DNA of 64,000 nucleotides from Falsiroseomonas frigidaquae (GTDB lineage Bacteria; Pseudomonadota; Alphaproteobacteria; Acetobacterales; Acetobacteraceae). The stretch spans positions 248,001-312,000 of the forward strand of contig NZ_JAAVTX010000001.1 of NCBI RefSeq assembly GCF_012163145.1. Direction: 5' to 3'. Numbering within the stretch: the stretch's first letter is position 1; every line of letters starts with the position of its first letter. The position numbers and the translations under genes are program-made. Under the pieces are notes generated by a model. It saw only the letters and a program-made list of their open reading frames with translations. It was not told the origin of the DNA and searched no databases. Below are positions 1 to 6,785 of this stretch, in pieces.

Positions 1-384
1 TGCCGCGCTGCCTATCTCTTCTGAGGCCGCAAGGCTTCTTCGCATTGCCTCACGAAGCATGGCAGCACCGATGCCACCACCATGGTAAGCCCTGTGAACC
101 GCCAGACGTGCCAAGATCGTAATGGGTGCTGGATCGGGCATCTGGCGTCTCACGTCTCGGATGCAATCGGAGTGGGCAACCGAGCCAGCGGCCAGCGTAA
201 AGAAGGCCACCACGTCGGTCTCGCCCTCATGGGTCAGCACGAAGGTCCTGCTTGCGCGACTGACCTGGTTCGCCAACGCCCATCGCCGAAGCCAGTCATC
301 CAGCACCGCTTCGCCGCAATCGAAGTTGCACAGCTTGTGGTCGCCTTGAAGCGGGTGGGGCGACCGCAGGCGCGCGGACGCCAC
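1..384 (-). CDS. GNAT acetyltransferase toxin, TacT-like (partial)
   Basis: The visible 128 codons start at a GTG and run off the left edge. The frame carries the GNAT acetyl-CoA loop as LARLAVHRAYHGGGIGAAML, matching the R/Q-x-x-G-x-G/A pattern of the family. TacT toxins acetylate the amino group of charged aminoacyl-tRNAs and stop translation. The gene starts 11 bp after the stop of a DUF1778-type antitoxin, which is the usual antitoxin-toxin order of this system. I see no frameshift in the part present. The exact tRNA target cannot be told from this sequence, and the C-terminus is outside the window. Confidence 0.85.
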   Translation of the reverse strand, partial: MASARLRSPHPLQGDHKLCNFDCGEAVLDDWLRRWALANQVSRASRTFVLTHEGETDVVAFFTLAAGSVAHSDCIRDVRRQMPDPAPITILARLAVHRAYHGGGIGAAMLREAMRRSLAASEEIGSAA

Positions 385-395
385 CGTTAGGGGAA

Positions 396-704
396 CTATT
401 TTTCCCAAGGGGCCCTCTTTTGCAGAAGACGCTTCAGCGCCGGGTTGTCCTCCGGCGGAGCGTCCAGCGCCGCCGTAAAAGCCTTCCATCGCTCTTCAAC
501 GACAAAGAACTGCCGCTGATCAAGTAGTGTGTCTACAGCTGCCTTTCGGGCACTCTCCAGCATGAACGCTGTACGCGTTTTGCCCTGCATTTTGGCGGCC
601 CGATCAATCAGTTCAGAGTCTTCCTTGCGCGCGCGGAGGTTGATTTTCACCTCCTGGGAGCCTTCATTGTCGTCGTCCCGCTCCCTGCGCAATGCGGTCA
701 TAGG
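396..704 (-). CDS. DUF1778 antitoxin, TacA-like
   Basis: This small protein has an N-terminal ribbon-helix-helix region (VKINLRARKEDSELIDRAAK) followed by a region that in this family wraps the GNAT toxin. It neutralises the toxin and autorepresses the pair. I place the start at the ATG at 704, which is preceded by AGGAG at good spacing. An in-frame ATG at 725 has no clear Shine-Dalgarno and would add seven residues. It forms an operon with the downstream GNAT gene. Confidence 0.85.
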   Translation of the reverse strand, partial: PMTALRRERDDDNEGSQEVKINLRARKEDSELIDRAAKMQGKTRTAFMLESARKAAVDTLLDQRQFFVVEERWKAFTAALDAPPEDNPALKRLLQKRAPWEK

Positions 705-783
705 TGTCTCCTGTGGGTCTGTCATGGCGCGTCGCCTTTGGCGTTGTGCGCACGGCGTGCATACACGTGGCGTGCGGACAACG

Positions 784-797
784 TCAATACATATTGA
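784..797. promoter_or_regulatory. Palindrome over the antitoxin promoter
   Basis: TCAATA-CA-TATTGA is a perfect palindrome that overlaps a minus-strand TTGACG box (787 down to 782). It lies about 80 bp upstream of the antitoxin start. Two GGCGTGC direct repeats lie between it and the gene. This is a plausible autoregulatory operator; no binding evidence is available from sequence. Confidence 0.4.
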
Positions 798-1040
798 TGG
801 TTCCGCCTCCTGCGCTGCAGAAATTGCAGCACCCCTTGCGGACCTCGCCGCGGCTGGGGCGTGTCATTGGCTCGGCAGCAAGACGTCCCTGGTGGCGCAT
901 CCCGATCACGCCAAGCCTCCACGGCGCGCCGCGATACGGTGCAACTCTCCCTGCCGTAGGGCCGCCCGCAAGGGCGGGATCGCGATACGAGGTTCCTGGG
1001 AGGCCTCACCGGCGCGCTACCACCAGCCCCGAAACGCAGA
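798..1040. other. Gap with no convincing gene
   Basis: Together with the operator and terminator around it, this forms the non-coding stretch between the toxin-antitoxin pair and the lysin fragment. Open frames on both strands here have arginine- and proline-rich translations without domain features. I see no tRNA or repeat array in it. Confidence 0.4.
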
Positions 1041-1073
1041 AAGCCCCGCCCGACACACGACCAGGCGGGGTTT
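1041..1073 (-). terminator. Hairpin downstream of lysin fragment
   Basis: The arms CCCCGCC and GGCGGGG, extended by A-T pairs and one G-T, form a stem of about 10 bp. On the minus strand it ends in CTTTCT. It follows the stop of the lysin fragment at 1109 and looks like its old terminator. The weak T-run lowers confidence. Confidence 0.5.
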
Positions 1074-1108
1074 CCATGGTGGACAGTACTTGCGAGGACG
1101 CCCGATAG

Positions 1109-1275
1109 CTACAGCCCCAGCCCCAGCGCCCGTGCCGTCGCCGACCCCACCACGCCATCCGGCGCCAGCCCCATCTGCGCCTGGAACTTCTGCACCGCGA
1201 TCTCTCTCACCCGGCCGAACAGGCCATCGTGCACCAGCTTGTCGGCGCGGAAGGTCAGGACAGATCCGCGAGCGT
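1109..1275 (-). pseudogene. Lysin C-terminal fragment (peptidoglycan-binding domain)
   Basis: About 45 codons encode HDGLFGRVREIAVQKFQ and GLAPDGVVGSATARALG, which match the C-terminal peptidoglycan-binding repeat of the intact endolysin at 4044-5039. Both end in LGL or LGLGL followed by TAG. The catalytic domain and several residues of the binding domain are missing, and upstream sequence is unrelated. It reads as a relic of another lysin gene in the same orientation, 2.9 kb from the intact copy. An open frame continues to 1381 but its N-terminal part has no family features. Confidence 0.7.
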
Positions 1276-1392
1276 TGGCGGTCCGAGACAGCCGACAGAT
1301 CAGCGCGCCGAGGCCGCATCGACCAGCCCCATACAGACAGAGGTAAACTATCTGGGATAGAGGCCTCGCCCCCCCGCGCAAACAGGTCAGGT

Positions 1393-1515
1393 ATGCGAAA
1401 TTTGCTCTCGTATGTTCTCGTGCTCGTCATCCTGCTGGCCTGTGCCTCAGCATGGATGATGCGAGATCGGAATATGGCAAGCTGGTCCACGATCCCGTAT
1501 GATCCATTTCCATAA
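1393..1515 (+). CDS. 40-residue exported peptide, copy 1
   Basis: This short frame starts MRNLLSYVLVLVILLACASA, a hydrophobic signal-like segment with an AxA-type end that could also be a lipobox-like LLAC. It ends in STIPYDPFP. A second frame of exactly the same length 177 bp downstream ends in FTIPYDPRP. Equal length, a signal segment and the shared C-terminal motif make chance unlikely. The function is unknown. I recognise no family. Confidence 0.55.
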   Translation: MRNLLSYVLVLVILLACASAWMMRDRNMASWSTIPYDPFP

Positions 1516-1691
1516 CGGCGAAACCGTGCGCCGCATGCGAGCCGGTGTCGCCAACCGCTTAGTGGGGCGCGAGAGCACGCCATCGCTCGGCCGAAGCAGC
1601 ACGGCGGAATTGGACGTCAAACGCACCGGAGGTAGACGAGACCAGAATTTGTGCTGGATGCAGCCGGCCTCACCACCTCTTCAGGCATGCC

Positions 1692-1814
1692 ATGCGGCTC
1701 CCGCTCTGGCACGCCCTTCTGGCACTAGTCCTGATCGCGTCCGGCTCTGCTTCAGTGGTGCCCGCCAAAGAAATCGAGAGGCTGTTCACTATCCCCTACG
1801 ACCCTCGTCCCTGA
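1692..1814 (+). CDS. 40-residue exported peptide, copy 2
   Basis: The frame starts MRLPLWHALLALVLIASGSA, a typical Sec signal segment, and ends in FTIPYDPRP. It is a paralogue of the peptide at 1393-1515. The mature part would be about 18-20 residues. Its 3' end overlaps the convergent HPP gene by 26 bp. The conserved TIPYDP-x-P tail, with the N-termini diverged, suggests selection on the exported tail. The function is unknown. Confidence 0.55.
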   Translation: MRLPLWHALLALVLIASGSASVVPAKEIERLFTIPYDPRP

Positions 1815-2601
1815 CCGCTTCGTCCGGAGGCCCGCCCGGCAGATCGACGGCGTGAGCGAGCAGCGGCGGGAGGGCCAACCCATTCTTCGTGCGGCGCTGC
1901 TCGTGAAACTCAGCGCGCTGCAGGAGCAAGTTTAGGTCCTCGCGAGTGATGTCGAAGGTTTCACCAACATCTGCCAGCGCCTTGTCGATGGCGTCCGGGT
2001 GAAACGCGGGGCGGCGATTGGGAACCGGCATCGGCAAAGCCGCAGTAGCCGTACGATGTGGATAGGAGTGGCCCGAGAATCGGTGGAACAGCCACCCCAT
2101 CCCAAGCAAAACCGCTGAGTTGATGGCGATTGGAAACAGTGCGAACTCATAACCCAACGCCAAGATCTTGGGCCCGCCGATGACGGCGGTTAGTGCCGCC
2201 GCACCACCGGGAGGGTGCAGGCACCGGAGCAGTGACATAGCGACAATTGCCGAACCAACTGCGACGCTCGCCGCGAATGCTTGATCTGGAATGACGTGGG
2301 CCACCGCGACGCCGATGATCGACGATATCACGTTGCCGCCGAAGATGGGCCAGGGCTGCGCCAGCGGGCTGGCAGGGACGGCAAAAAGCAGCACAGCTGA
2401 CGCACCGATGGGTGCAACGATAAGCGGAAGGTCCCGGTCCCAGGTTACCAGATACCCGCAGAAAAGGGCCGTCACTGCGATGCCGAGGCTCGCTCCGACA
2501 CAACCGAAAATGCGGTCTCGCAAACTACCCCCTGCGAGCATCGGGACGAAGAGACGCAGGCGCGGCATCAGCTTGGAATTCATGATTGTCTCGTCAGGCA
2601 T
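1789..2601 (-). CDS. HPP family membrane protein, no CBS domain
   Basis: The 270-residue product has several hydrophobic segments and the signature CLHPPGGAAAL near residue 126, which defines the HPP family of inner-membrane proteins (some linked to nitrite transport). Longer members carry C-terminal CBS domains. Here the linker (DAIDKALADVGETFDITRED) is present, but the protein ends soon after in a Gly/Arg/Asp-rich tail. It has probably lost the CBS part through a frameshift or truncation. The gene is host-like rather than phage-like. Confidence 0.85.
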   Translation of the reverse strand: MPDETIMNSKLMPRLRLFVPMLAGGSLRDRIFGCVGASLGIAVTALFCGYLVTWDRDLPLIVAPIGASAVLLFAVPASPLAQPWPIFGGNVISSIIGVAVAHVIPDQAFAASVAVGSAIVAMSLLRCLHPPGGAAALTAVIGGPKILALGYEFALFPIAINSAVLLGMGWLFHRFSGHSYPHRTATAALPMPVPNRRPAFHPDAIDKALADVGETFDITREDLNLLLQRAEFHEQRRTKNGLALPPLLAHAVDLPGGPPDEAVRDEGRRG

Positions 2602-2801
2602 GCACCATGACAGGTAGCATTACGACCCGCCCCAGAAGAAGACGCCCCATCGCTGAAGACGTTTCCGCGATTGCGTGGGGCCCACTTCGCCTTCTGTCAT
2701 CCATCGACGTCCTTCCCGTGACAGAACCCATGGCGCGTTGCATTGCACCCGCTCCCGCGCCAGCGTGCACGATGTCGCTCAGGTCGAGGAGGTAGCGGGC
2801 C

Positions 2802-3587
2802 ATGCGGTGGACCCTAATTGTGCTCAGCGTTGCCTTGGCAGAACCGGCCGCGGCACAGCAGGGCGCGGACGGCAACACAATCACCTCCAATGCATGGCCC
2901 GCCTATCTGGCTGCCACAGCGCCCGCCTGCGGAGTGCGAACCGCGGAGTGGGGTAGCGAGCTAATGGCCGGCCTGCTCGGTTTGGCACGCGACCGCCCTA
3001 GGGCTTGGGGTATTCCGATCAGAATGGCGATGGGCGTTCGCTATCCTGACGCCGCCGCGATTTCCCGAGCGTCAGGCGCCATTCACGCCGCACATCGGAT
3101 AGGCGTGCTGCTGCACCAGAGGATGCCTCAGCCTGTATGCGCGGAAGCGCGGCAAGTGGTCGGCAGCTACGACTACATCGCTGCGTTCGGCAGAGGCCGT
3201 GAAGCGCCGCTCGCGCCGCCGGATGGCGTGGTTCACGCCCTGCCGGATCGTTTCATTAGTACGCTCGCCGCCAAGGTCTGCCGCAGCAGGTCTCCGCAGT
3301 GGGCGGAGCGGGCAGCAATCTCCCCCATGACCACCGTCATCAAGGAATATGACAGCGCGCCCGTGTTCAACAAGGGCTCGGAACGCACAGCGTTCCTGTC
3401 GCGAATCAACGGCGCCACCGACATGGCAGACACAACTGCAGCCACAGCACGGCAGGTTTACGGCACCACTATCTGCACCAGCCTGCGAAGCTGGCCGGAG
3501 ATGCACGCTGCCGACGCCAGCGCCCGGGCGCAGGCACACGAGGATGAACGGGCGGACAGGTGGAGCGATGTCGCTCCGCTGCGATAG
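2802..3587 (+). CDS. Exported protein of unknown function
   Basis: The 261-residue frame has a short N-terminal signal (hydrophobic LIVLSVALA, then AAA-QQ as likely cleavage site). Four cysteines in the mature part could form disulfides. I recognise no domain. Third-position GC is high, which supports coding over the overlapping minus-strand frame at 3072-3623. It stands alone, without an operon partner, at the edge of the prophage. Confidence 0.55.
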   Translation: MRWTLIVLSVALAEPAAAQQGADGNTITSNAWPAYLAATAPACGVRTAEWGSELMAGLLGLARDRPRAWGIPIRMAMGVRYPDAAAISRASGAIHAAHRIGVLLHQRMPQPVCAEARQVVGSYDYIAAFGRGREAPLAPPDGVVHALPDRFISTLAAKVCRSRSPQWAERAAISPMTTVIKEYDSAPVFNKGSERTAFLSRINGATDMADTTAATARQVYGTTICTSLRSWPEMHAADASARAQAHEDERADRWSDVAPLR

Positions 3588-3764
3588 GTGGGTCATACGC
3601 CCTCCCCCGCCCGTCACAGCCACGCTGCAGGCCGCGCGTCCTGCAAACGGGGTTGATCAACAGCACCGGTAGGACCATGCCGCTGATGGCGGCTGTTGAT
3701 GCGCTGAAGGCAAGTGAAGCTGCTGGGTACAACGCCGCAGCGGTGTCAGCGACAGTGCCGATGG

Positions 3765-3983
3765 CTATTTGCGTCGATCAATGCTGACTCGGACCGCAGG
3801 AGTCCAATGCACTCTCGCCTCGACCTGGTCATTCAGCTCCTGGCGATGGCTCGTCAGCCGCACTCGAAAGTCCAGTTCGGCTGCCGCGGCCATGGCGCGA
3901 TTAAGCTCGCGTGCGGCCGCATCTACCCTCGCTCGAAGAGCGTTCAAATCGGAATCGCTAAGCGGCTTCCTGATCGTTTCCAC
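3765..3983 (-). CDS. Small helical protein downstream of the endolysin
   Basis: This 72-residue frame starts at GTG 60 bp after the endolysin stop and is the last minus-strand gene of the late operon. The residues LRARVDAAARELNRAMAAAA would form a helix. There is no signal peptide or known domain. It could be a late accessory gene of the prophage. The start lacks a strong Shine-Dalgarno, so confidence is moderate. Confidence 0.45.
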   Translation of the reverse strand: METIRKPLSDSDLNALRARVDAAARELNRAMAAAAELDFRVRLTSHRQELNDQVEARVHWTPAVRVSIDRRK

Positions 3984-4043
3984 GTTTTGACCGTCGCATC
4001 TTTAGCCCTGGCAGGCAACCTCTACGCCAGAGGCCAGTTTCTG

Positions 4044-5039
4044 CTACAGCCCGAGCGCGCGGGCTGTCGCCGGTCCCACCACGCCATCCGGCGCCAGCCC
4101 CCGCGCATCCTGGAACTGCTGCACCGCGATCTCCGTCACGCGGCCGAACACGCCGTCCGCCTGCAGGCTGGCGCCCACCTGGTTGAGCGCCTGCTGCACC
4201 CGCAGCACGACGCCTCCTCGATGACCGATGCGAAGCATCGAGGAGATTGGCCGCGCCAGCGGTGCCAGCCCGGCCGCGTCGGCATAGGCGGCCGCCAGCT
4301 TCTGGTCATAGGCGTTCGCCACATAGCCGGGGCCGTTGTAGCGCCGGGCGAATCCGGTCCAATCCCGGGCGCGCAGCAGGCGGTCCAGACCCTCGGCTCG
4401 CAGGAAGGACACGAGGGCATCCAGCTGACGCCCCTCGCTCTCCTGCATTGCCGCGGCGTAGCCCTCCACCGTTGCATGACCGGCGGCCCTGTGGTTGCTG
4501 CCGAGGATCTGCGCCAGGCCCCAGGAGGCGCTGGAAAGGGCGGCCGGGCGATTCAGCGCAGCGGCCGCCTTCAGACGGGGCCACTCCCCCGCCCCGCCGG
4601 CATATAGACGCCGGTCCCAGGGCTGGGCAGAGATCTTCGGGTGGCTGGCGTCCCAGTGCCGGCCGGTGGCGCGGCTGAACAGATGCGCCTCGAACAGGAT
4701 GCGCGGGCGGCCATCAGTCAAAAACCCGCCGGCGCCGCCGGTCTCCACCGTCAGCACCGCCTGGACGGCGGCCACGCTGTCGCCCAGCGCCGCGGCCGCG
4801 CGCGCCAGGTCATCCGGCCCGAGTGACTTGCCGCGCGGCGCGGCAGGCGCAGGCGCGTTCAGCGCCTCCGCCAGGTAGCCGAGCGTGCCGCCGGGATGAT
4901 CCTCGACGGCCCTCGGGGGAGCCGCCGCCGGCGGTGCCGGGGCGGGAGCGCTGGCGATCGGCGCGGCGGTGCGGACGGCTGGCGCGGCAGCCTTCCGCCG
5001 CGAAGCCCACCAGGTGAAGAGGCGAAGGACCGGGTTCAT
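4044..5039 (-). CDS. Endolysin: N-acetylmuramidase plus peptidoglycan-binding domain
   Basis: The 331-residue protein has an N-terminal basic and Ala/Pro-rich region (1-70), a DUF3380-type N-acetylmuramidase domain (about 75-250; ETGG near 99, LFEAHLFSR, SWGLAQILG), and a C-terminal peptidoglycan-binding repeat (GVFGRVTEIAVQQFQ, GLAPDGVVGPATARAL). It cleaves the glycan backbone at the end of the lytic cycle. There is no cleavable signal, so release should need a holin. Its ATG overlaps the stop of the upstream membrane protein in an ATGA. A broken copy of its C-terminus lies at 1109. Confidence 0.92.
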   Translation of the reverse strand: MNPVLRLFTWWASRRKAAAPAVRTAAPIASAPAPAPPAAAPPRAVEDHPGGTLGYLAEALNAPAPAAPRGKSLGPDDLARAAAALGDSVAAVQAVLTVETGGAGGFLTDGRPRILFEAHLFSRATGRHWDASHPKISAQPWDRRLYAGGAGEWPRLKAAAALNRPAALSSASWGLAQILGSNHRAAGHATVEGYAAAMQESEGRQLDALVSFLRAEGLDRLLRARDWTGFARRYNGPGYVANAYDQKLAAAYADAAGLAPLARPISSMLRIGHRGGVVLRVQQALNQVGASLQADGVFGRVTEIAVQQFQDARGLAPDGVVGPATARALGL

Positions 5040-5482
5040 CGCACGGGCTCCGCCGCCGGGCGCAGCCGCTCGGCCACCCGATCCGCCACGGCGGCCGCGA
5101 AGCCGTCATCCTGCTGCATCTCGCCCAGCTCGGCGAAGACAGGCGGCGGCCCCGACAGCAGCAGCATCCGCCCCGCCTCGCCCTGGATCCTGCTGGTGGC
5201 GTCGTCCACCGTCGCCCCCAGGCTGCGGGCAGTAGCGGAGTAGGAGGCAAAGAAGCGCTGCGCCTCGGCCGAGGCCTCCACCCGCAGCAGGGCATCGATC
5301 GGCGTGGCGGGGCTGCGCTGCCGGGCCGCCTTCACCGCAATGGCGACGCGGCCGGCGGCGGCGATCGCGCCCTGCGCCCACTGCGCCAGGCGGGCATCCG
5401 CCACGTATCGCTGCACCCACACGCCGGCGAGCGGCAGCAGGACAGCCGTCAGCAACGTCAGGATGACGTTGGTCCAGTCCAT
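5036..5482 (-). CDS. Membrane-anchored phage lysis-region protein (holin candidate)
   Basis: Starting at the ATG at 5482, which has GGAG at proper spacing (a second ATG lies 12 nt upstream), the protein begins MDWTNVILTLLTAVLLPLAG, one hydrophobic segment. A soluble helical domain of about 120 residues follows. It lies directly upstream of the endolysin, with which it overlaps by 4 nt. Position and topology suit a holin or holin-associated protein, but one membrane segment and a long cytoplasmic tail do not identify a known holin class. Confidence 0.6.
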   Translation of the reverse strand: MDWTNVILTLLTAVLLPLAGVWVQRYVADARLAQWAQGAIAAAGRVAIAVKAARQRSPATPIDALLRVEASAEAQRFFASYSATARSLGATVDDATSRIQGEAGRMLLLSGPPPVFAELGEMQQDDGFAAAVADRVAERLRPAAEPVR

Positions 5483-5562
5483 GATGATCTCCATGATGAT
5501 GATCTGCCGCCCAGCCCGGGCGGCGCGGGTTCAGGCCGCCGGCGACGCCGGCAGCAACCGGC

Positions 5563-5985
5563 TCAGGCCGGGTTGTGCGACAGCGCGCTGCGCTGGCGGT
5601 TCTCCAGCGCCCGGCGCAGCATCTGCTGTTCGTCGCGAAGGCCCTGCAGGACGGCGCGCATCTCGCCGATCTGCGAGGCAATCAGCGAGGAGACGCCGCG
5701 GGCGGTGCCGATCTCGGTTTCCACGGCCGAGAGGCGGCGATCGTCGCTTCGCTGCTGCTCCGCCATGGTGAGGGTCGCGCCGGCATACCCGTCCACCTTG
5801 TTGGCCAGGGCCGATATCTGCTGTTGCAGCGCCGAGATCGCCGCCTGGTCCTGCTGGCGCGCCTGGCGCATCTCGCCCCACTGCACCAGCCAGGCCGTGC
5901 CGCCCAGGAGCAGGGTCAGCAGCATGGGCAGGAACAGCTTGGCCCAGTCGGGCAGCCCGCGGGTGGCTTCCACCGCCGTCATCAC
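5563..5985 (-). CDS. Membrane plus coiled-coil lysis-region protein
   Basis: The 140-residue product has a membrane segment at about 17-35 (FLPMLLTLLLGGTAWLVQW), then a long coiled-coil region rich in Gln, Ala and Leu. This is the layout of inner-membrane spanin (Rz-like) or of a holin partner. No lipoprotein partner is visible nested inside it. It overlaps the gene upstream by 4 nt, so translation is coupled. Confidence 0.6.
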   Translation of the reverse strand: MMTAVEATRGLPDWAKLFLPMLLTLLLGGTAWLVQWGEMRQARQQDQAAISALQQQISALANKVDGYAGATLTMAEQQRSDDRRLSAVETEIGTARGVSSLIASQIGEMRAVLQGLRDEQQMLRRALENRQRSALSHNPA

Positions 5986-6785
5986 GCCACCTGCCCGGCT
6001 GCGCGGAACAGGTCATCTACCTGCTCGGCGGTGGCCACGCCTGCACTGATGAAGAGGTCCCACACCGAGCTGCTGCGCTCGGCCGAGTACATCGCTGCCC
6101 ATGTCAGACGCAGGTTGGATTGCTCGGCCTCGGACAGGTCGGGGAGTATGTCGGCCAGGCTGGCCGGCACCTCCCCGGTCCGGGCCGCGGCCAGGGCCTC
6201 CGCCTCCGTGATCCAGCCGGCGCCCACGAGAGCGAACAGCAGCTGCCGCAGCGTGACCTCGGCCGGCACCGGGGCCGGCACCGGCGGCGGCGTGAAGACG
6301 CCCTCGGCGTAGGTGGCACCGACCCGGGCGTCCGGGCCCAGCGGAACCGCGGCCAGAGAGGGGTCCGGCTCCCACCCGGGATCGACGGCCAGCACGTTGA
6401 CCACGGTGCCGCCGGCATCGATGAGGGCGAGCGAGACGGGCGGGCCGGGCGGCTCGCCCTGCCGCAGCTCGATCAGCGCCAGCAGTTTCGGCGAGGCGAC
6501 CTCCACCGCCTGCCGCGCCGCCTGCCAAGCGTCCGCTTCGTGGCCAGGCAGATCGGGCGGGGGCTGGGCCGCCAGGGCGGCTTGCGCCTCCAGCGCCTCG
6601 GCCGCGGCGGCCAAGCCATGGATGCGCGCATTGGTCGCCTCGGCCGCCGCCACCTCAGCCGGCGTGGCCTCCGCCAGCACCAGAGGCGGCAGGATGCAGC
6701 GGGGATGGCCGCCGATCAGCGACCAGCGCCGCAGGTAGCGACCATCGGCGTAGACCGCCGGGAGCATGTCGGAGGCGACCATCAA
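5982..6785 (-). CDS. Phage protein downstream of the fibre, fibre-accessory candidate
   Basis: This 267-residue protein follows the receptor-binding protein with an ATGA overlap. The N-terminal part contains YADGRYLRRW and an Ala-rich helix. The centre is proline-rich (PPPVPAPVPAE), and the C-terminal 80 residues are helical. Tail-fibre assembly proteins often occupy this position, but I see no diagnostic motif. The call rests on context. Confidence 0.55.
   Translation of the reverse strand: MMVASDMLPAVYADGRYLRRWSLIGGHPRCILPPLVLAEATPAEVAAAEATNARIHGLAAAAEALEAQAALAAQPPPDLPGHEADAWQAARQAVEVASPKLLALIELRQGEPPGPPVSLALIDAGGTVVNVLAVDPGWEPDPSLAAVPLGPDARVGATYAEGVFTPPPVPAPVPAEVTLRQLLFALVGAGWITEAEALAAARTGEVPASLADILPDLSEAEQSNLRLTWAAMYSAERSSSVWDLFISAGVATAEQVDDLFRAAGQVA

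Noticed and set aside
722-1009. 95-codon minus-strand frame upstream of the antitoxin
   Set aside because: It covers the promoter and palindrome of the antitoxin and has an Arg/Pro-rich composition.
3072-3623. 183-codon minus-strand frame opposite the exported protein
   Set aside because: The plus-strand frame has a signal peptide and better third-position GC.
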